Assembly: GCA_038496675.1 (NCBI GenBank)
Contig: CM076671.1
Span: forward strand, 5,979,706 to 6,043,705
DNA length: 64,000 bases
DNA from: Rachycentron canadum
Lineage: Eukaryota > Chordata > Actinopteri > Carangiformes > Rachycentridae
Direction: 5' to 3'
In this document: piece after piece, positions 1-12,360 of the stretch
Numbering within the stretch: the stretch's first letter is position 1
Layout: every line of letters begins with the position of its first letter
Notes under the pieces: generated by a model
Databases searched by the model: none
What the model was told of the DNA's origin: nothing
Seen by the model: the letters and a program-made list of their open reading frames with translations, nothing else
Position numbers and translations under genes: made by a program

Positions 1-13
1 ATATATATATATA
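1..13. repeat. (AT)n microsatellite at the window edge
   Basis: The window opens inside an AT dinucleotide run that passes into AT-rich sequence. Its true length cannot be judged because it is cut by the window boundary. Confidence 0.8.
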
Positions 14-2659
14 ATAATTAAATAAAACACAAATAAAGACCTTCACTTCTTGTAAATCTGTTCTTCTCTGCAAATGTGGATAAGACTCTTTTCTGTCCAT
101 CACACCTCCTCTGCCTGAACCTCTGCGACTGGATGGCTGTCAGTTGAAATTCATGGACTAACTGGGAAAATTGGGGTCTACAAAGGGAATAAAAATGGTT
201 TATTCCCTTCGTGGCATCGCTAATGACGGTCACAAAGCTGAAAATGTTTCAATTCCATCCTCCTCGTTCAACTTGAAACTTATGTTCGTATTAAAATATG
301 ATATCCTGCTCTGAGGTGAAAGAACTGCCAGTTAAGGCACAGAGGACTCTCGCCTTTTCTCATACTATCTATTGTTAAAGGGACCTTAAAGCAGTTTACC
401 TCCAACTTGTCCCGTCACCAAGCACACACATACAAATGCAGACCTATTAAACACTTCATACAGAAGGAAGTTCCTGAGGGAAATGTCCACAGACCAAGGC
501 AGCTAAGACACATTACCTGTAACAAACTGCACAGTTCAAGGTTGGCCATCTTTGATTTTCAACACCCAGGGGCTTGTAGAAGTCTTAAAAGTCTTAATCC
601 AGCCATGAGCTCCACGGTGAGTACTTCTGTAAATGACACTGAATGCATCATGAATACTGGGCTAAATAAAAGTATCAGAGTGATAGAGAGATGGGGGCTT
701 TCATTTTTTGCAGGTCACATTTGTGACAGGCAAGTTGCTATTGTGCCTAATAATTGTTTGATTAATTATCAGGTGGCGGCTCATGAGAACTCACCTAAGG
801 AGAACAGACATTCCCAATGTCCTAATCTAAGATATCCACTGGCTGCAGCTCTGTTTAATATGCAGACATGAGGGTGACATTAGTTTTTTCTTCCAACTCA
901 TGCAAGAAAGTGAACTGGCATTTTAAATGACAAACTGACACATTAGGTGAATCAAAGAGGAGAATTTAAAGCGTTTATCATTCACTTTGTTTTCCCATTA
1001 TGAAATTAAACGTTTTATCCAAATGTTAAGACGACAGAATTATTAATCGGCACAATTTAATGATGTTTTCATATAATCTATATCTATAAAGAAAAGTGAT
1101 CTTTCCTTTCTGAGGCTTCTGTTCGGGATAACAGGTCTATTCTGGTATTTATACACTCAAAGAATGAGTAAACATTACAGCATCTTCTACAGTGTAACTA
1201 TGTGCATGCACAGAGCATACGCATGTATGTGTGTGTATATTTATGTGTGCGTCTGCTCAAAAACCCTGATGGTAATTTGTCAAACATTCCCATTAGTGTT
1301 TGAAACAATTTGGTCATTACTGGTTCTGTCGTTCAATCAGCTCTTTTTTTTTTCCTCCTCATTTGAACACTTCCGCACTTTAAGCCCGCCGTAATTACTT
1401 CCCATGCGGTTGCTGCTTTACACTTCACAATCTTGTGGGGGAATTTTGCTGGTGCCAAGGGCATAGAGACAAAGGCAGGAGGAGGAGGAGGAGGAGGAAG
1501 CAGAGGTTGAAGCACAGCCTGCTGATTCTTTCCTCCCTGTGATAGCATCTCTTTCAAAATATCTACCAACAAATGGCTTTGAGGGATTAACCTCATCAAA
1601 CATTTCCTCCAAACGACTGAATGGCATCATCTCTTATTTGTTTATGAATGCGCCCCACTTTGCTTTTTTTTCTCCTCTATTTATTTAACACAGTGGGAGT
1701 TAATGGAATTGTTGTGATGGTGATGTATGGGGGATTGTGTGAGGAGACAGATGGGGAAATGTAATTACGGATGTTTCAGGGCTTCGGGGAGGGAAAAAAA
1801 AAAAAAACTTGTCACAAAGGAGAGTTCAAGAAACAAAGACAGCACCATTCGTCATGTGAGACAATAGTCAGAAAAAATATAATCAGGGGATTTTTACATA
1901 AAAAGCTCCCTCTTAAAATTGTGTGTTCACCCCCAGCACAACTGAATAGTATTTTATCATTATCTTGAAAGTAGTTTTTAGTCTTTGTTGTTACTGATTT
2001 TACATTCTTGCAGATTTTGGAAAATAATGAAGCAGGCATGACAAGAGCCCCCAAAACCAGATGATTAATATGCTGTAATGTTTACATGAGTGTGAACTTC
2101 AGCTTGGACAGATTATATTCAATTTAGTCAAGGGTAGAAATCATTAAGTACAAAAAGTAAATATTTTCAACCAACCTGACTGGCATATGAAAAGTAAACA
2201 CCTTAAAGTGTTTCTAATGGGCCCAATTAGACGCCATCCAAATTTCATCAGCTCTATAAATGGCATACAGTTTATATATTTAAGGATGTAAAACTAAGAT
2301 GTTTTTGGTTTATTAACCAATGCTAAGAACGCACAGGTGATAATACTGACTCAATAGTGACTTTAATCTCTAAAAACTGCTTGTATTTTCTTGCACCACA
2401 GTGGAGAGGTTGATCAAACATCTTAAATAATATATCATCCATGACTTATTCATTACATTACTCATCTAAAAGGAAAGCTGCTGTTAAAGCATAAAGGCTG
2501 TTGGTATTCTGCACAATCAACAAAGCTCGTCAAAGCCCACGAGTTGCTATGATGTGTAATAAAGGCAAACATGGAGAAGCAGATCGTAGAGTGGATAATA
2601 TGAAATGACATAAAATATAAACCGCAGATGGACAGAGCAGAGGGCGACACTGGAGGGGA
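14..2659. other. Non-coding interval, no gene seen
   Basis: No exon with convincing splice sites or a recognisable protein is visible. The interval holds a (GGA)n run near 1479-1499, a poly-A run at 1794-1807 and AT-rich sequence with scattered TAATTA-type homeodomain cores. An open frame of about 150 codons on the plus strand (407-871) has no recognisable family and looks like chance. Confidence 0.6.
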
Positions 2660-2990
2660 GAGGAAAGACAGGGTCGTGACACTGACTCTCTGAACCTGTG
2701 GGAATCTGGCCTCTCTTGGCGAGCTCCCTCTGGGCCAATGACCGCCGCAAAACCCACACAACCATAAAACCGAAATATTTTCGCTTCCTCCTCCTTATAC
2801 ACTCCCCTGACCGAGACAGTCCGTCAATCCTGCTGCCCTCTCTTTTTAACCTTTCATCGGACATGTTTCATGGTGCGAGTAAAGTGGCCATCAGAGCCGC
2901 GGGGAGAACGGGTCGCAGAGGGGTTGGCAGGTTATTTCGAGGGCACGTGGCAGTTTGAGGTGGAATTTTACTTGACGTCAACAAAGATTT
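2660..2990. promoter_or_regulatory. CpG-containing candidate regulatory segment
   Basis: This stretch is clearly richer in G+C and CpG than its surroundings. It contains a CCAAT-type box (GGCCAATGACC near 2733), an E-box (CACGTG near 2945) and a CRE-like TGACGTCA at about 2974. Several frames are open in parallel, which suggests base composition rather than coding. It could be a distal enhancer or a minor promoter. No associated exon was recognised, so this is inference from composition and motifs only. Confidence 0.3.
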
Positions 2991-3382
2991 GTGGCCTCCA
3001 GCTATCATCTTGCATTATTGTATCTTTACATTCACATTACATCAAGTTTGGACCGACACTGACACAGAGCAGCGCTTAAGGTTGCAGATGGCTGGACAAA
3101 TATTTCTGGTATTTCAATGAGCAAAACAATGTTTTCCAATCTGTGACAAGTTTAATTTGAGATTAGTGCAAGGAGAATTTATCCAGCCTCTTTTTTTTTT
3201 TTCCAAAATTCAATACTGAAAAGTAGAGATCTTCAAATAAACACCAGGTATGAAATATAGAAGTGTCTTTTCAGTACAACATTTTGACATGCTCATGAAG
3301 AATTTATAGGAATCCTCCAAACACCATGAATAGTAAATACTGCAGCAGTGTGGCAGCTCAGCAAGAGCAGAGACTGTCCTTT

Positions 3383-3475
3383 TAGCCGGATGATCTGGGC
3401 TCAGTCCCTTGTGTTGGCAAGCACGCCTCCTGCTGAAGTGTCTCAGAGCAAGACACTCAGTCTTTACCACTGACC
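3383..3475 (+). repeat. Degenerate SINE-like remnant
   Basis: The segment contains a degenerate tRNA B-box-like motif (GGGCTCAGTCCC near 3397). It is followed by the phrase CTGCTGAAGTGTC...GAGCAAGACACT, which resembles the body of widespread tRNA-derived fish SINEs. The remnant is short and diverged; no tail or target duplication can be made out. Confidence 0.4.
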
Positions 3476-3499
3476 TCACTGATCTGCCATTTGAATCCC

Positions 3500-6400
3500 C
3501 CATGAAAAGTACAAACACATTACGAGCTGAGCTTTTCTGCATTCTGACGTTCCATTGGCTGGTTTTTGTCTTTGTCTAGCCAACCGCATCTTGATGTATC
3601 AGTATTTAACTCGCCCCTCACTCTGTATATTTTCACAAAGAATGAGTAAAGAGGAATCAATGAGGCCCTTCATGTAGATGGCTCATTGACCAGTTGGAGT
3701 AATGGAGCATAGACAGTTGCCACACCACTGGCCGCTGCGTGTGATGCCTTGAAAGATAGATGGGGAATGAAATTACTTGCTGTCATATCAACTCTATCAT
3801 TCTCAGCACTTGGTCACTTTGCCAGGAAGACTAGCGGGACGTGACTACTCTGCCTAAGCAGCTCGAAATCGTCCTTGCACACTCTGCAGGAACAAAGCAG
3901 GGCAGCACTAGAAAAGCCGAGAGTCAGTGAACTTTAAAGGGGGGGGGGGGGATACTGCTTGGAGCTCATTTTGCTGCTTGAGGGATGAGCTGCATTATGG
4001 CCGAGATAAAAACAAGTGAGCTCATTGAGGTGTATTCTTATCTCGTATCTCCTAAAGACACCAGGTGATCCTGTGGAGAGTTAGCCAGGCTGTCAGATGA
4101 AACTGTGATTTGTAACTTTCACCTTACAGCTGCAGAAAGGGGATGTGAGATGGTAAATTCTGCCCAGAGGCACCATAGAAGAAGAGCGCGGCCTTGTAGT
4201 CTTTAGAGTCAAGACGAGTCTCATTGGTATTCAGTGCATTATCATGGGACCTGGCCCAGTCATGCTGCATATATTTATGAATAGAAGTTCTTCTGAGATG
4301 TGAACAGGGAAGCCGGGCATCGGTGAGAACAGGGTGCAATTTACTGTGTGGGTGCGCTGCCCTCCTTTCTTGAACTGTCCTGACACTACTGGGGTTCGGC
4401 AGCGTGCCAGGCTACTCTCCACAGCTGTTGCAATGCAAATGAGCAAGTCAACTTAGTCATATGTCAAGCTAATTCACACGATTCTCCTTTAATTGCTCAA
4501 GCGAGAACAACCACTTGCACTTGTAAGCCGTTTTTTTTTTTCCTTGTGTATCACCGCATTGCACTTGGGTGCTTGGTGATGCAGTTCAGCTCGAGTCTCC
4601 TTGCTCAGCAGAGAGGTAGAAAGGAGCATTAATTCTTAACCCTGTGGGAGGAGCAGCGGAGAGCAAAGCGGACGACTGCAAAATCCATCTCTGTCTCGTC
4701 CCCCTTGAGAGCCGAAAGGTCACTCAGCTGTCAGGAAGTAAAATTCAATACCTCAACCTTTCAAGCATGTCTCTATCCTCTGTGTCCCCGTCAGAGCTAC
4801 ACAATCCCCTCTCTGATGCATCTTTGACAGTCCGACTTCTCGCTGTATGGACGATTCATGTTCACTACTGCAAAAATCCACATCCTCTGACACTAGCAGT
4901 CACGACTGATAGCACTGCCATCACAAAATCTCCAATAATGAGTTTCACTACCACAGCAGAACACACCCTAAAGAGACCTAAATATACAGTATAATACTTA
5001 CATACTTAGTTGATGACTACAAATAAATATGACAAAGTGGGTGTGGCACAAGAGGAAATTCTGACACTTAGTATTTCTATACAAGGTCGTTATTCCTTAT
5101 CACTAAGGACAAGATGTTCTGAAGGAAAGGAACGACTTCCCAAAGTTTGCTCCAAGAATTGCGATTGCAAACTTGCAACTCGCAGAGTGTTGGCTTTACA
5201 GTAAATATCAAACTCTTCTGAGAGGGTGACCTAACCCTGTGACAGGTTATTTCTATCCAAGACTCTGACTCATTCCCACGACTTCAACAGAAACAGTGTA
5301 AAACCACAGCTGTCCCAGTTTCTAGATCATGCAACTGTGACTGGAAGGTCGTAGTTGGTGCCAGTTCCAATAAATAGATCTGTACTTAACTGAGAAAATG
5401 TCTTCACGAAATAGAGAATCGAGAAAATGTTTTCACCAAAAATTCAAAGTCTGAATGGCTCATTTCAGTTTGGATTGAGAGTCAAGACAATATTTAGGTT
5501 TAAACAAAGGTTAGTTGTTCACAGCACATCACAACATGCACAATTCCACACTTTAAAAAGGTGTGAATTTATGCAATTAAAATGAAAATCTGGTTATTTA
5601 AGCTTGGAAAAGTTAAATGTGATGTTGTTGGACTGAGTCAAAGTATTTTGTTATTATAAGATGTTGCTCCAATATCTCAAATCAAAACTAATATGTAACC
5701 TCCCAAACAGTTGGACAACACTGGAGATATGACTCATGATGAGGTTTGAGTGATTGACATTGACATTGCATTAACATCATGTCAAAAGAAAATTCTGCTT
5801 GACTGTGGATGACCCTGATACACAGTATCAAATATAGTAAATAATGAATAAAACTGCCATCTTGTCAAGGACAGAAATCATCTGTTTATAAATATATATA
5901 TTCTTCTCCATGAAAACCATTGTGTTCCATGTTAAAGATGAATAATTACCCAAAACACTGTTCAGCTGCTATTACTGACTGCAAGGACATGAGTGACCCA
6001 AGTCCTGTTTTTACTCCAGGCATCAAAAATGAGCACTAGTTCTTAAAGGACTGATTTTTGTGACACGATCAATTACGTCAACTCAAGCTTTGTGACGTGT
6101 GCGTATTAGAACGCAAGAATAAAGGAAAAAGAGGGAGATGAGGTCAAGATCTTCAGAGTCGACAGTGTGAAGTTGCTGTGTGTTCATCAAGAATGGCTGT
6201 GAGTTTTGAAGGTCTCCGTTGTTTTGTTGTTTAAAGGAGCGAAAATGACAGCAGCACAACAGAGAGCTGGTGCTTTGGTTGTTGCTCTTTGATCGTCAGG
6301 CATGACGGGTGCCTTTTATGACACTTTGAAGGGAAAGGTTGGGAAGAAAATAAAGTGACAGGGTGTTAAGTTTAAAAAAAAAAACAAAAAAAAAAACACA

Positions 6401-8416
6401 CTAACAAACATCAATACAAATGCAGACACCATCTGCTGTGAAAAGAAATGTCACTGTACAGACATGCCTGGAAATACATTTCCAGTCTCGACTATATTCT
6501 TTGTACCAAAGTCGCATCGAAGCAGTGAGTGGACTTGCATGCACTTCCTCTTCTTACCCCAGCTTTCACCTGCAGTACCCTGCCTGCTAAGAGCAACATT
6601 ACAAAGGTGTACAAAGGCATGCCTCGAATTCTTTGATACTCCCAGAACTTTATTTTAAATTCAGGTCATACAGGTCTTACAGTTTCTAGATACCAAATAC
6701 TCCCAGCTGGACTATGCACAAAGCCTCTAATGAAGTGATGGGGTGAGTATATAAAGGTGTTTATGCAGTATTGGAATTGGAACCTTTTTTTAACATGAGA
6801 GCGAATTAGTGGGAATAATAGCACTAGCTGCCTGACTATAAAGGTTCATGTAGGAAGGATGAGAATGGAGTCCGACACTGAATTAACAGTTTTATAGGGT
6901 TAATTATGAACAGAAAATGAAGGTCCAATAATCGCCTACACTCGCCTTCCAAACATTTGTGCACTCTCAAACAACTTCATGGGTATTTCTAGGTTTTGGT
7001 TGCATTTTTTTTTTTCATTACCACGATAACAAAAGTTGACATTCAAATTCACAAGCAGATGAGCTTCTGCACAATGTTTCTAAATGCTTGTCACTAGGTC
7101 GGCAGCAAATGCTTTGACACCTGCAGTGGAGGTCTCTAAAAATAAATTGAAATTACAGAGCAGGCAAAGGTGCGATCCATCTGTTTAGAGCTCATTTATT
7201 GCAAAGAGAGGTTAAGACTTTTGTTCATCAGAATTCCTAAATCTCCACAACTATTTTACTTAAGCCTGTGTTTCTACATAACTACATAAAAAAAGAACAA
7301 ATTATAGCTCAAATTACCTCTGTGGCTAAGATTTTGTAAAAGTTACAGAAACTATTGTATCAGCACATTGAACTAGAGCTGAACATCTCCATCTTTACAG
7401 GACTGAAAACAGTCAACATCAGGCCAATGTTAGGCAAAGGACAAGGTATATATTGCCACAAAACAGCCTATTTACAAACAGTCAAGTGATGAACCAAGGA
7501 ATATACAACACTAATGTGACCCGACTAGCAGCTTATTTTATAGGTCAGTAAATCTTTAATAAAAGAAATCCGGTCGTAATTACTGGGAAAATGGACAGCA
7601 CTTCATTGTTGCATTTCAATAAATTCCAATTAGCTGATTTTGATATATAGAGAGATATTTTAAATTTGTCAAAACTGCCAAAGATAAATGAATAAATTAA
7701 TATTTGACTTTTGTACTATAATATGTATGTCATTTATTCCAAATTATATTGTTGGACACTATGGACCGAGAAATAATTTAGTCAGTGTAACCATATAGAA
7801 AGAACAAACAATACTTCAGATACATCCAAAAATATAAAAATCTTCATTGAAGTCAGTCTTTCGATAAAAAGAAAGTATGTATGGGGAAGCCTATAGTCAT
7901 AGCTAAGATTGGAGAAGATTTCTCTAACTGTTGAAGACAAAAATCTCACATTTCTTACCCTGGCCTCCTCCCTAGTATTAAACAATGTCATCACTCATTG
8001 TGTCATCGGCATCAAAGACTTGACTTCATCACATTTCACAAGACTATTGTTTTCCTTCACCGTGGCTGCCATAAGCATCCTTTTAGTTCCACCTCTATTT
8101 TTGCCACTGCGCTCTCAAATACTTAATTACGGCACTGCCTCTCACCCGCCACCCACATCTCTTTGATCCATTACCACGGTGGCGCCGTGACACTTACAGC
8201 CAGGCGTGCTCAGTCCAGCCAAGCCCCACAGCCATCTAATCAAACCTCTCGCCATCTTTTTATGGACACGGCACTGGGACGACTGGTGGGATAAGCCTAT
8301 TGGAAATCAAGTGTCTTCCTTCAGTTGCTGGGACAATGGAGGGAGCCTGCGGATCGGTCAGAGCAGCTTAAGAACCACTCAGAGCTCTGTGTGTGTTTAC
8401 ATCAATATGCTGGCCC
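3500..8416. other. Non-coding interval, no gene seen
   Basis: About 4.9 kb without a recognisable exon. It includes a poly-G run near 3941-3952, an A-rich stretch with interspersed C around 6373-6400, and long AT-rich sequence. None of the short open frames resembles a known protein. Confidence 0.6.
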
Positions 8417-8790
8417 TCCAGGAAGAAAAAGAAAAGGACAGAGAGAAGGGAAGGGGGAAGAGATAGAGGGAGAGAGTGTCGGTTCACAATGGAGTAGACA
8501 TAACAGGAAAAAAGGGAAAATTGCATAGGGAGAAAGGATGAAGGAGGAAAGGTAATAAGTTGAGAGTGAGATGGGAGGATTGATCTGGAGAAATGGGAGT
8601 TCGTTGCAAAAGACATGGGAGGGAGGGAGGGAGATCGAGCGGCATTAAGAACAGAGATGGAGAAAGGAAGTGAATTTGGAGATGAAAGGGATTGAAAAGA
8701 AGAGGATGTGGGTGGTGGGTGGCATTGGGAAAGAAGAAAAAGGATAGAGAGGCAGAAAGAAAGGGAGAATTCCTCCGGGAAGTGAGCCAG
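8417..8790 (+). repeat. Polypurine (GA-rich) tract
   Basis: For roughly 370 bases the plus strand is overwhelmingly A and G, with runs such as GGGAGGGAGGGAGGGAGA near 8620. The complementary pyrimidine strand creates a long spurious frame on the minus strand rich in Ser, Leu and Pro. This is a low-complexity, strand-asymmetric tract of the kind that can form triplex (H-) DNA. It is not a gene. Confidence 0.75.
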
Positions 8791-9139
8791 CACAGTTGAA
8801 CAATGGGAGTGCATAGCAGTACCGATTAGGGTGGCGAGGTGGGAGATGACAATATGCTTACTGCTGTTTTTTTTATCCGGACTTGAGCTCTGCCAGTAGC
8901 GAGGCTCTTCACACTCAGCAAGACACTTTCTCTCCAACCAGCACCATGGGCAATTAACCCAACCACCTGCTGCTTGCCAACAAATTGCCTCTCGTCAATG
9001 CCAATCCGGTTCAACTGAAGAAGAAAGGCAGCCGAGTCAAAACATCAAGACACTGCTCTAAAATCACTCGCAAAGCACTCTGTTGTTGATATACCCAGAA
9101 CACACATGATTGTGGTGGCTTCTATGGATTCAGTCTAAT

Positions 9140-9650
9140 AAGTGAGAAATAGGATGTATGTGGCTCATCAATCGTTTTATTACATGCAGTATAGAATGTA
9201 CCATATCTCAGAGGATCCAAGGAAAGCGAGTTCATCCATCTTAAAAGGCAGGATCTGGAGCAGACCATCCACTGTGATCGATGGGGGCAGATATGGTGTT
9301 GCAGGGGATCAGAAACATTCAAGATTGCAGGACGATTGTGAGAGATTGGTTGGAATAGAATCAGACAGCGATAAATGTGAAGCCAATGTTTCCTTCAGTC
9401 TTTGTCTCAAATGCACACAGAGAAAGATACCACACCATATAGCAATAGCTGTTTGGTGTGCTGCACATTTGCATATTAATTGGGAGTATTCAAGATACAA
9501 ATCAAACCAGACCACAGCTTGATGATTCGTGACTGAATCTATGAGATTCTGAGTCCATTTCCACATACTGAAGGGGGTTAAACGCCAACGTAACCGAGCC
9601 AACATACAGTTCGCTGCGTGAAGTCTGACAAATAGCCTCAAATGATCTCA
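9140..9650. promoter_or_regulatory. Candidate conserved non-coding element with octamer motif
   Basis: The sequence is balanced in composition, free of simple repeats and open in frames on both strands. It carries a perfect octamer ATTTGCAT at 9467-9474 followed at once by an ATTA homeodomain core, a typical POU plus homeobox arrangement in vertebrate developmental enhancers. No splice-bounded exon is evident. The call is inference from motif content and lack of repeat character. Confidence 0.25.
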
Positions 9651-11793
9651 CTTCAGCCAGCATCAGTTAGGTCTGAAGACTGATAACGTCGCCTCTCGAG
9701 GGAGTCGGTCAGAGAACATACAGCTATCTCAAATTGGGTTTAAGAGCTTTCTAATAGAAGATGCCATTCAGTTGCACTGTGGGAAATGTAGGCACTTGAA
9801 CCTTACTGGGGACTCTCAGTTTGGGTATATCCTCAAGTCAGTTTAAAGCCTGCTATCTTAAATTGTGGAAGTACTCTTTAATAAAAATAAAGGGAAAGTG
9901 AAGCAATATGGCAACAAGTCTAGAACCTTTAAAACAGGAATTTATAGGGGCAGTTCATCCGTGGAGCTATCAGAGCACAATGCTTTGAATTCAGATAAAG
10001 ACACTTAGCTGAATGAGGGGATGGATTCTGGTTCATGTATGAATTTATGAATAAAATACCATTTGTATTAATCAGATGCAGCAGTACTAAGATTTATAGA
10101 TCCAGCAGTAATTTGATCACAACAGGGGAACTACTTTCCAAAGCATTATTCACATTCATTATCCCTGCTTCTTATTTATGTAATTAATCCCACTCTGGTG
10201 TTCAGATTTCAAAGCAGTGAATCTGTATTGGACATGTACATGCAATGGGGAACCATTTTGTGATCACATATATAAAGCCAAATATATGCACACACACAAC
10301 TCGGTCTGGGAATTTTTTTTCTATGAACTTTGGCAGAACACGACGTATGAGAAAATTCATCTGTTTGTTTGACAAGTCCTCCCTCTGCTCCTTTTTGTGA
10401 ACAGGTCAACAAAGCACATGAGCCTCCCAAACCAAGTGTTGACAATCTCTTTCAAGCTTTGGAAATGATGCTCTTTCATGGTCTTTCTGATATCCTTTCA
10501 ACACTTCCTCCCCTCTTCACCGTCCATACAGCACTGAACCTTATCTCTGGTACAGCTGCACCCTCTGTCACACCTCTCTCACCTCACTGTCTCAGACTCT
10601 GCCGCTCCAATTTCCTCTCTGTCTCTTTCCACCACACCTTTTCTGACATTTTTTTCCTGCCTCGGCCACCTAGAATCTCTTATTCAGCCCCAAACAAGGA
10701 AAGCTGCTCACTCCGACTCGCTCTCTGTACCTCCTCTGTGTCAGAGGTTAAGCCTCTCAGTCTCCTCTTCTCTGAAATGCAATCTTTATCATTTTCTGTC
10801 TGGATCTCTGCAAAGCAACTGATGCACTGCAATCTAAAGTAGACCTTCAAATACATATAGCCCAAAAACATCTCCATCTTTACTCAAACATACAGTACAT
10901 CTCATGATAGTCACTGCTTTGGCTCTGACGTGTGTAGATCTCTAATCATTAAGCACCTGCCACATCTAACATATCTTCTTTGATAGTTTGATATTACTAC
11001 CTGATTTTTGCTTCCAGACTTGTCTCTTGTTCCTACATGAAAGGATGATTAAAGTGATTTTTAAATGATGTGCAACCTCCACTAAGGGTACCAGTCTTTG
11101 AAGAAAATGTGCAAGCAAAAATGTTGTCAGAGAGAAAATGTTCAAAAACATGCAGAGGCAAATCACTTACTGAGGAAAGCGGAAATGTGAGGATATTTTT
11201 TTCATGCAGTATGGTGCTGATTGTGTGTTACAAAACAAGCAGTGGAAGTGGACATGAGAGAAATGTCCAAAAAGCTAATGGCAGCTAAATAGTAGCGGAA
11301 TCAAGGTAAATGCACTTACTCAGGTGATAATTCTGTGGGTTCATCACCATGTACAACACCTTTGATTGACTCCTATTTAATCTGTTATATAGTCTAACAG
11401 TACTGGGACTTTGCTCTCCATCAGCAGTTCAGCCTTCGACATAGTCGTCGTCACTTGAACTGAACTGCTAAATTAAATCGTTAGTCTTCTGAAATTAGTA
11501 CAAGAGCAGTTTCGAGGTTGAAATCTGCAGGAAATACTTTTGATAATGACAGTGGTTATGACAATATGAACACTTGTTGAACACCTATTACTGGATCCAT
11601 CATCTGCTTTTAGATTGCCCATCACCACGGCTGTTAATTTTTGGTAATGACTCATTATCTGAACTTCACACTGCTGTGGCTCTACGACTTCCTGGCTTTA
11701 TAGTTGACGCTGCTCCTTCATAGGAATCTGGAGTGGATTGGCTGCGAATGGCTGGCTGACCTCTGACAGCTCGGGAAGAGAATCACTCCGAGG
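9651..11793. other. Non-coding interval, pyrimidine-rich in part
   Basis: No recognisable exon. The plus strand at 10369-10842 is a 157-codon open frame, but it is strongly C/T-rich, biased to Ser, Leu and Pro, and matches no family I know, so I read it as low-complexity sequence. Confidence 0.5.
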
Positions 11794-11812
11794 TACACAC
11801 ACACACACACAC
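11794..11812. repeat. (AC)n microsatellite
   Basis: Uninterrupted AC dinucleotides, about nine units, directly left of an interspersed repeat. Confidence 0.9.
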
Positions 11813-11836
11813 ATATTTACACCTAGCATGATATTA

Positions 11837-12360
11837 GTCAAGTCAAGTCAGTCTTTGTCATTTGCCATTTACAAAATATAACGTTTCATATACGTTCCAA
11901 GGCACAACAGCAAACGCACATATCAAGCGCAACCAATCTGCAGACACGCTGCAACCACACTACATACTCACTGTGCAACCAGGCAGACAGTAGCAACAAC
12001 TAATCACACACATCCATTTAAACAGGGCAGTAAGACAGGCAGCAGTGTCCAAAATAGTAGCGGTGTATTATTGCAATCGCCAAGAGGGTGCATAGTAGGT
12101 AAACCAGGACTGTAAAGTGCTCGAAGGTGCAAGGCTGTAGGCTGTGCAAAATAGGGTAGTGTCTATAATAACGTATAAAGTGACTGAATGCGGACATTGT
12201 GTATTTTTAAATGTCCTTAATGACAATTTTCAAACAGTCATTGTGTGTTCTAAAGTGACCTTGCTGTCCATATTTCAGTGGGGGGTAGGTGACTATGGGA
12301 ATGAGGTGTTCAGAGGCACCAGGGAGTTTAAGGCTGTGGCAGCTTGGGGGAAGAAGCAAT
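11837..12360 (+). repeat. Teleost interspersed retroposon-like repeat
   Basis: The segment begins with GTCAAGTCAAGTCAGTCTTT and ends with AGGGAGTTTAAGGCTG followed by GGCTTGGGGGAAGAAGC-like sequence (12324-12357). The middle has the loose theme of GTGCAA and CAAAATAG phrases. This matches from memory a common fish repeat (the GTCAAGTCAGCTTTATTGTC family, ending in GGGAAGAAGCTGTTCCTG), thought to derive from a LINE-type retroposon. I cannot assign a family name. The copy is diverged, and its 5' and 3' limits are approximate. Confidence 0.5.

Noticed and set aside
407..871. 154-codon plus-strand open frame
   Set aside because: No recognisable domain, no splice or promoter context; composition like surrounding non-coding DNA.
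1333..1630. Minus-strand frames with poly-Pro and poly-Ser
   Set aside because: They are translations of the (GGA)n microsatellite near 1479-1499.
8368..8937. 189-codon minus-strand frame, the longest in the window
   Set aside because: It is the pyrimidine strand of the polypurine tract; the Ser/Leu/Pro bias comes from low complexity.
10369..10842. 157-codon plus-strand frame
   Set aside because: C/T-rich, no family resemblance, no splice structure.
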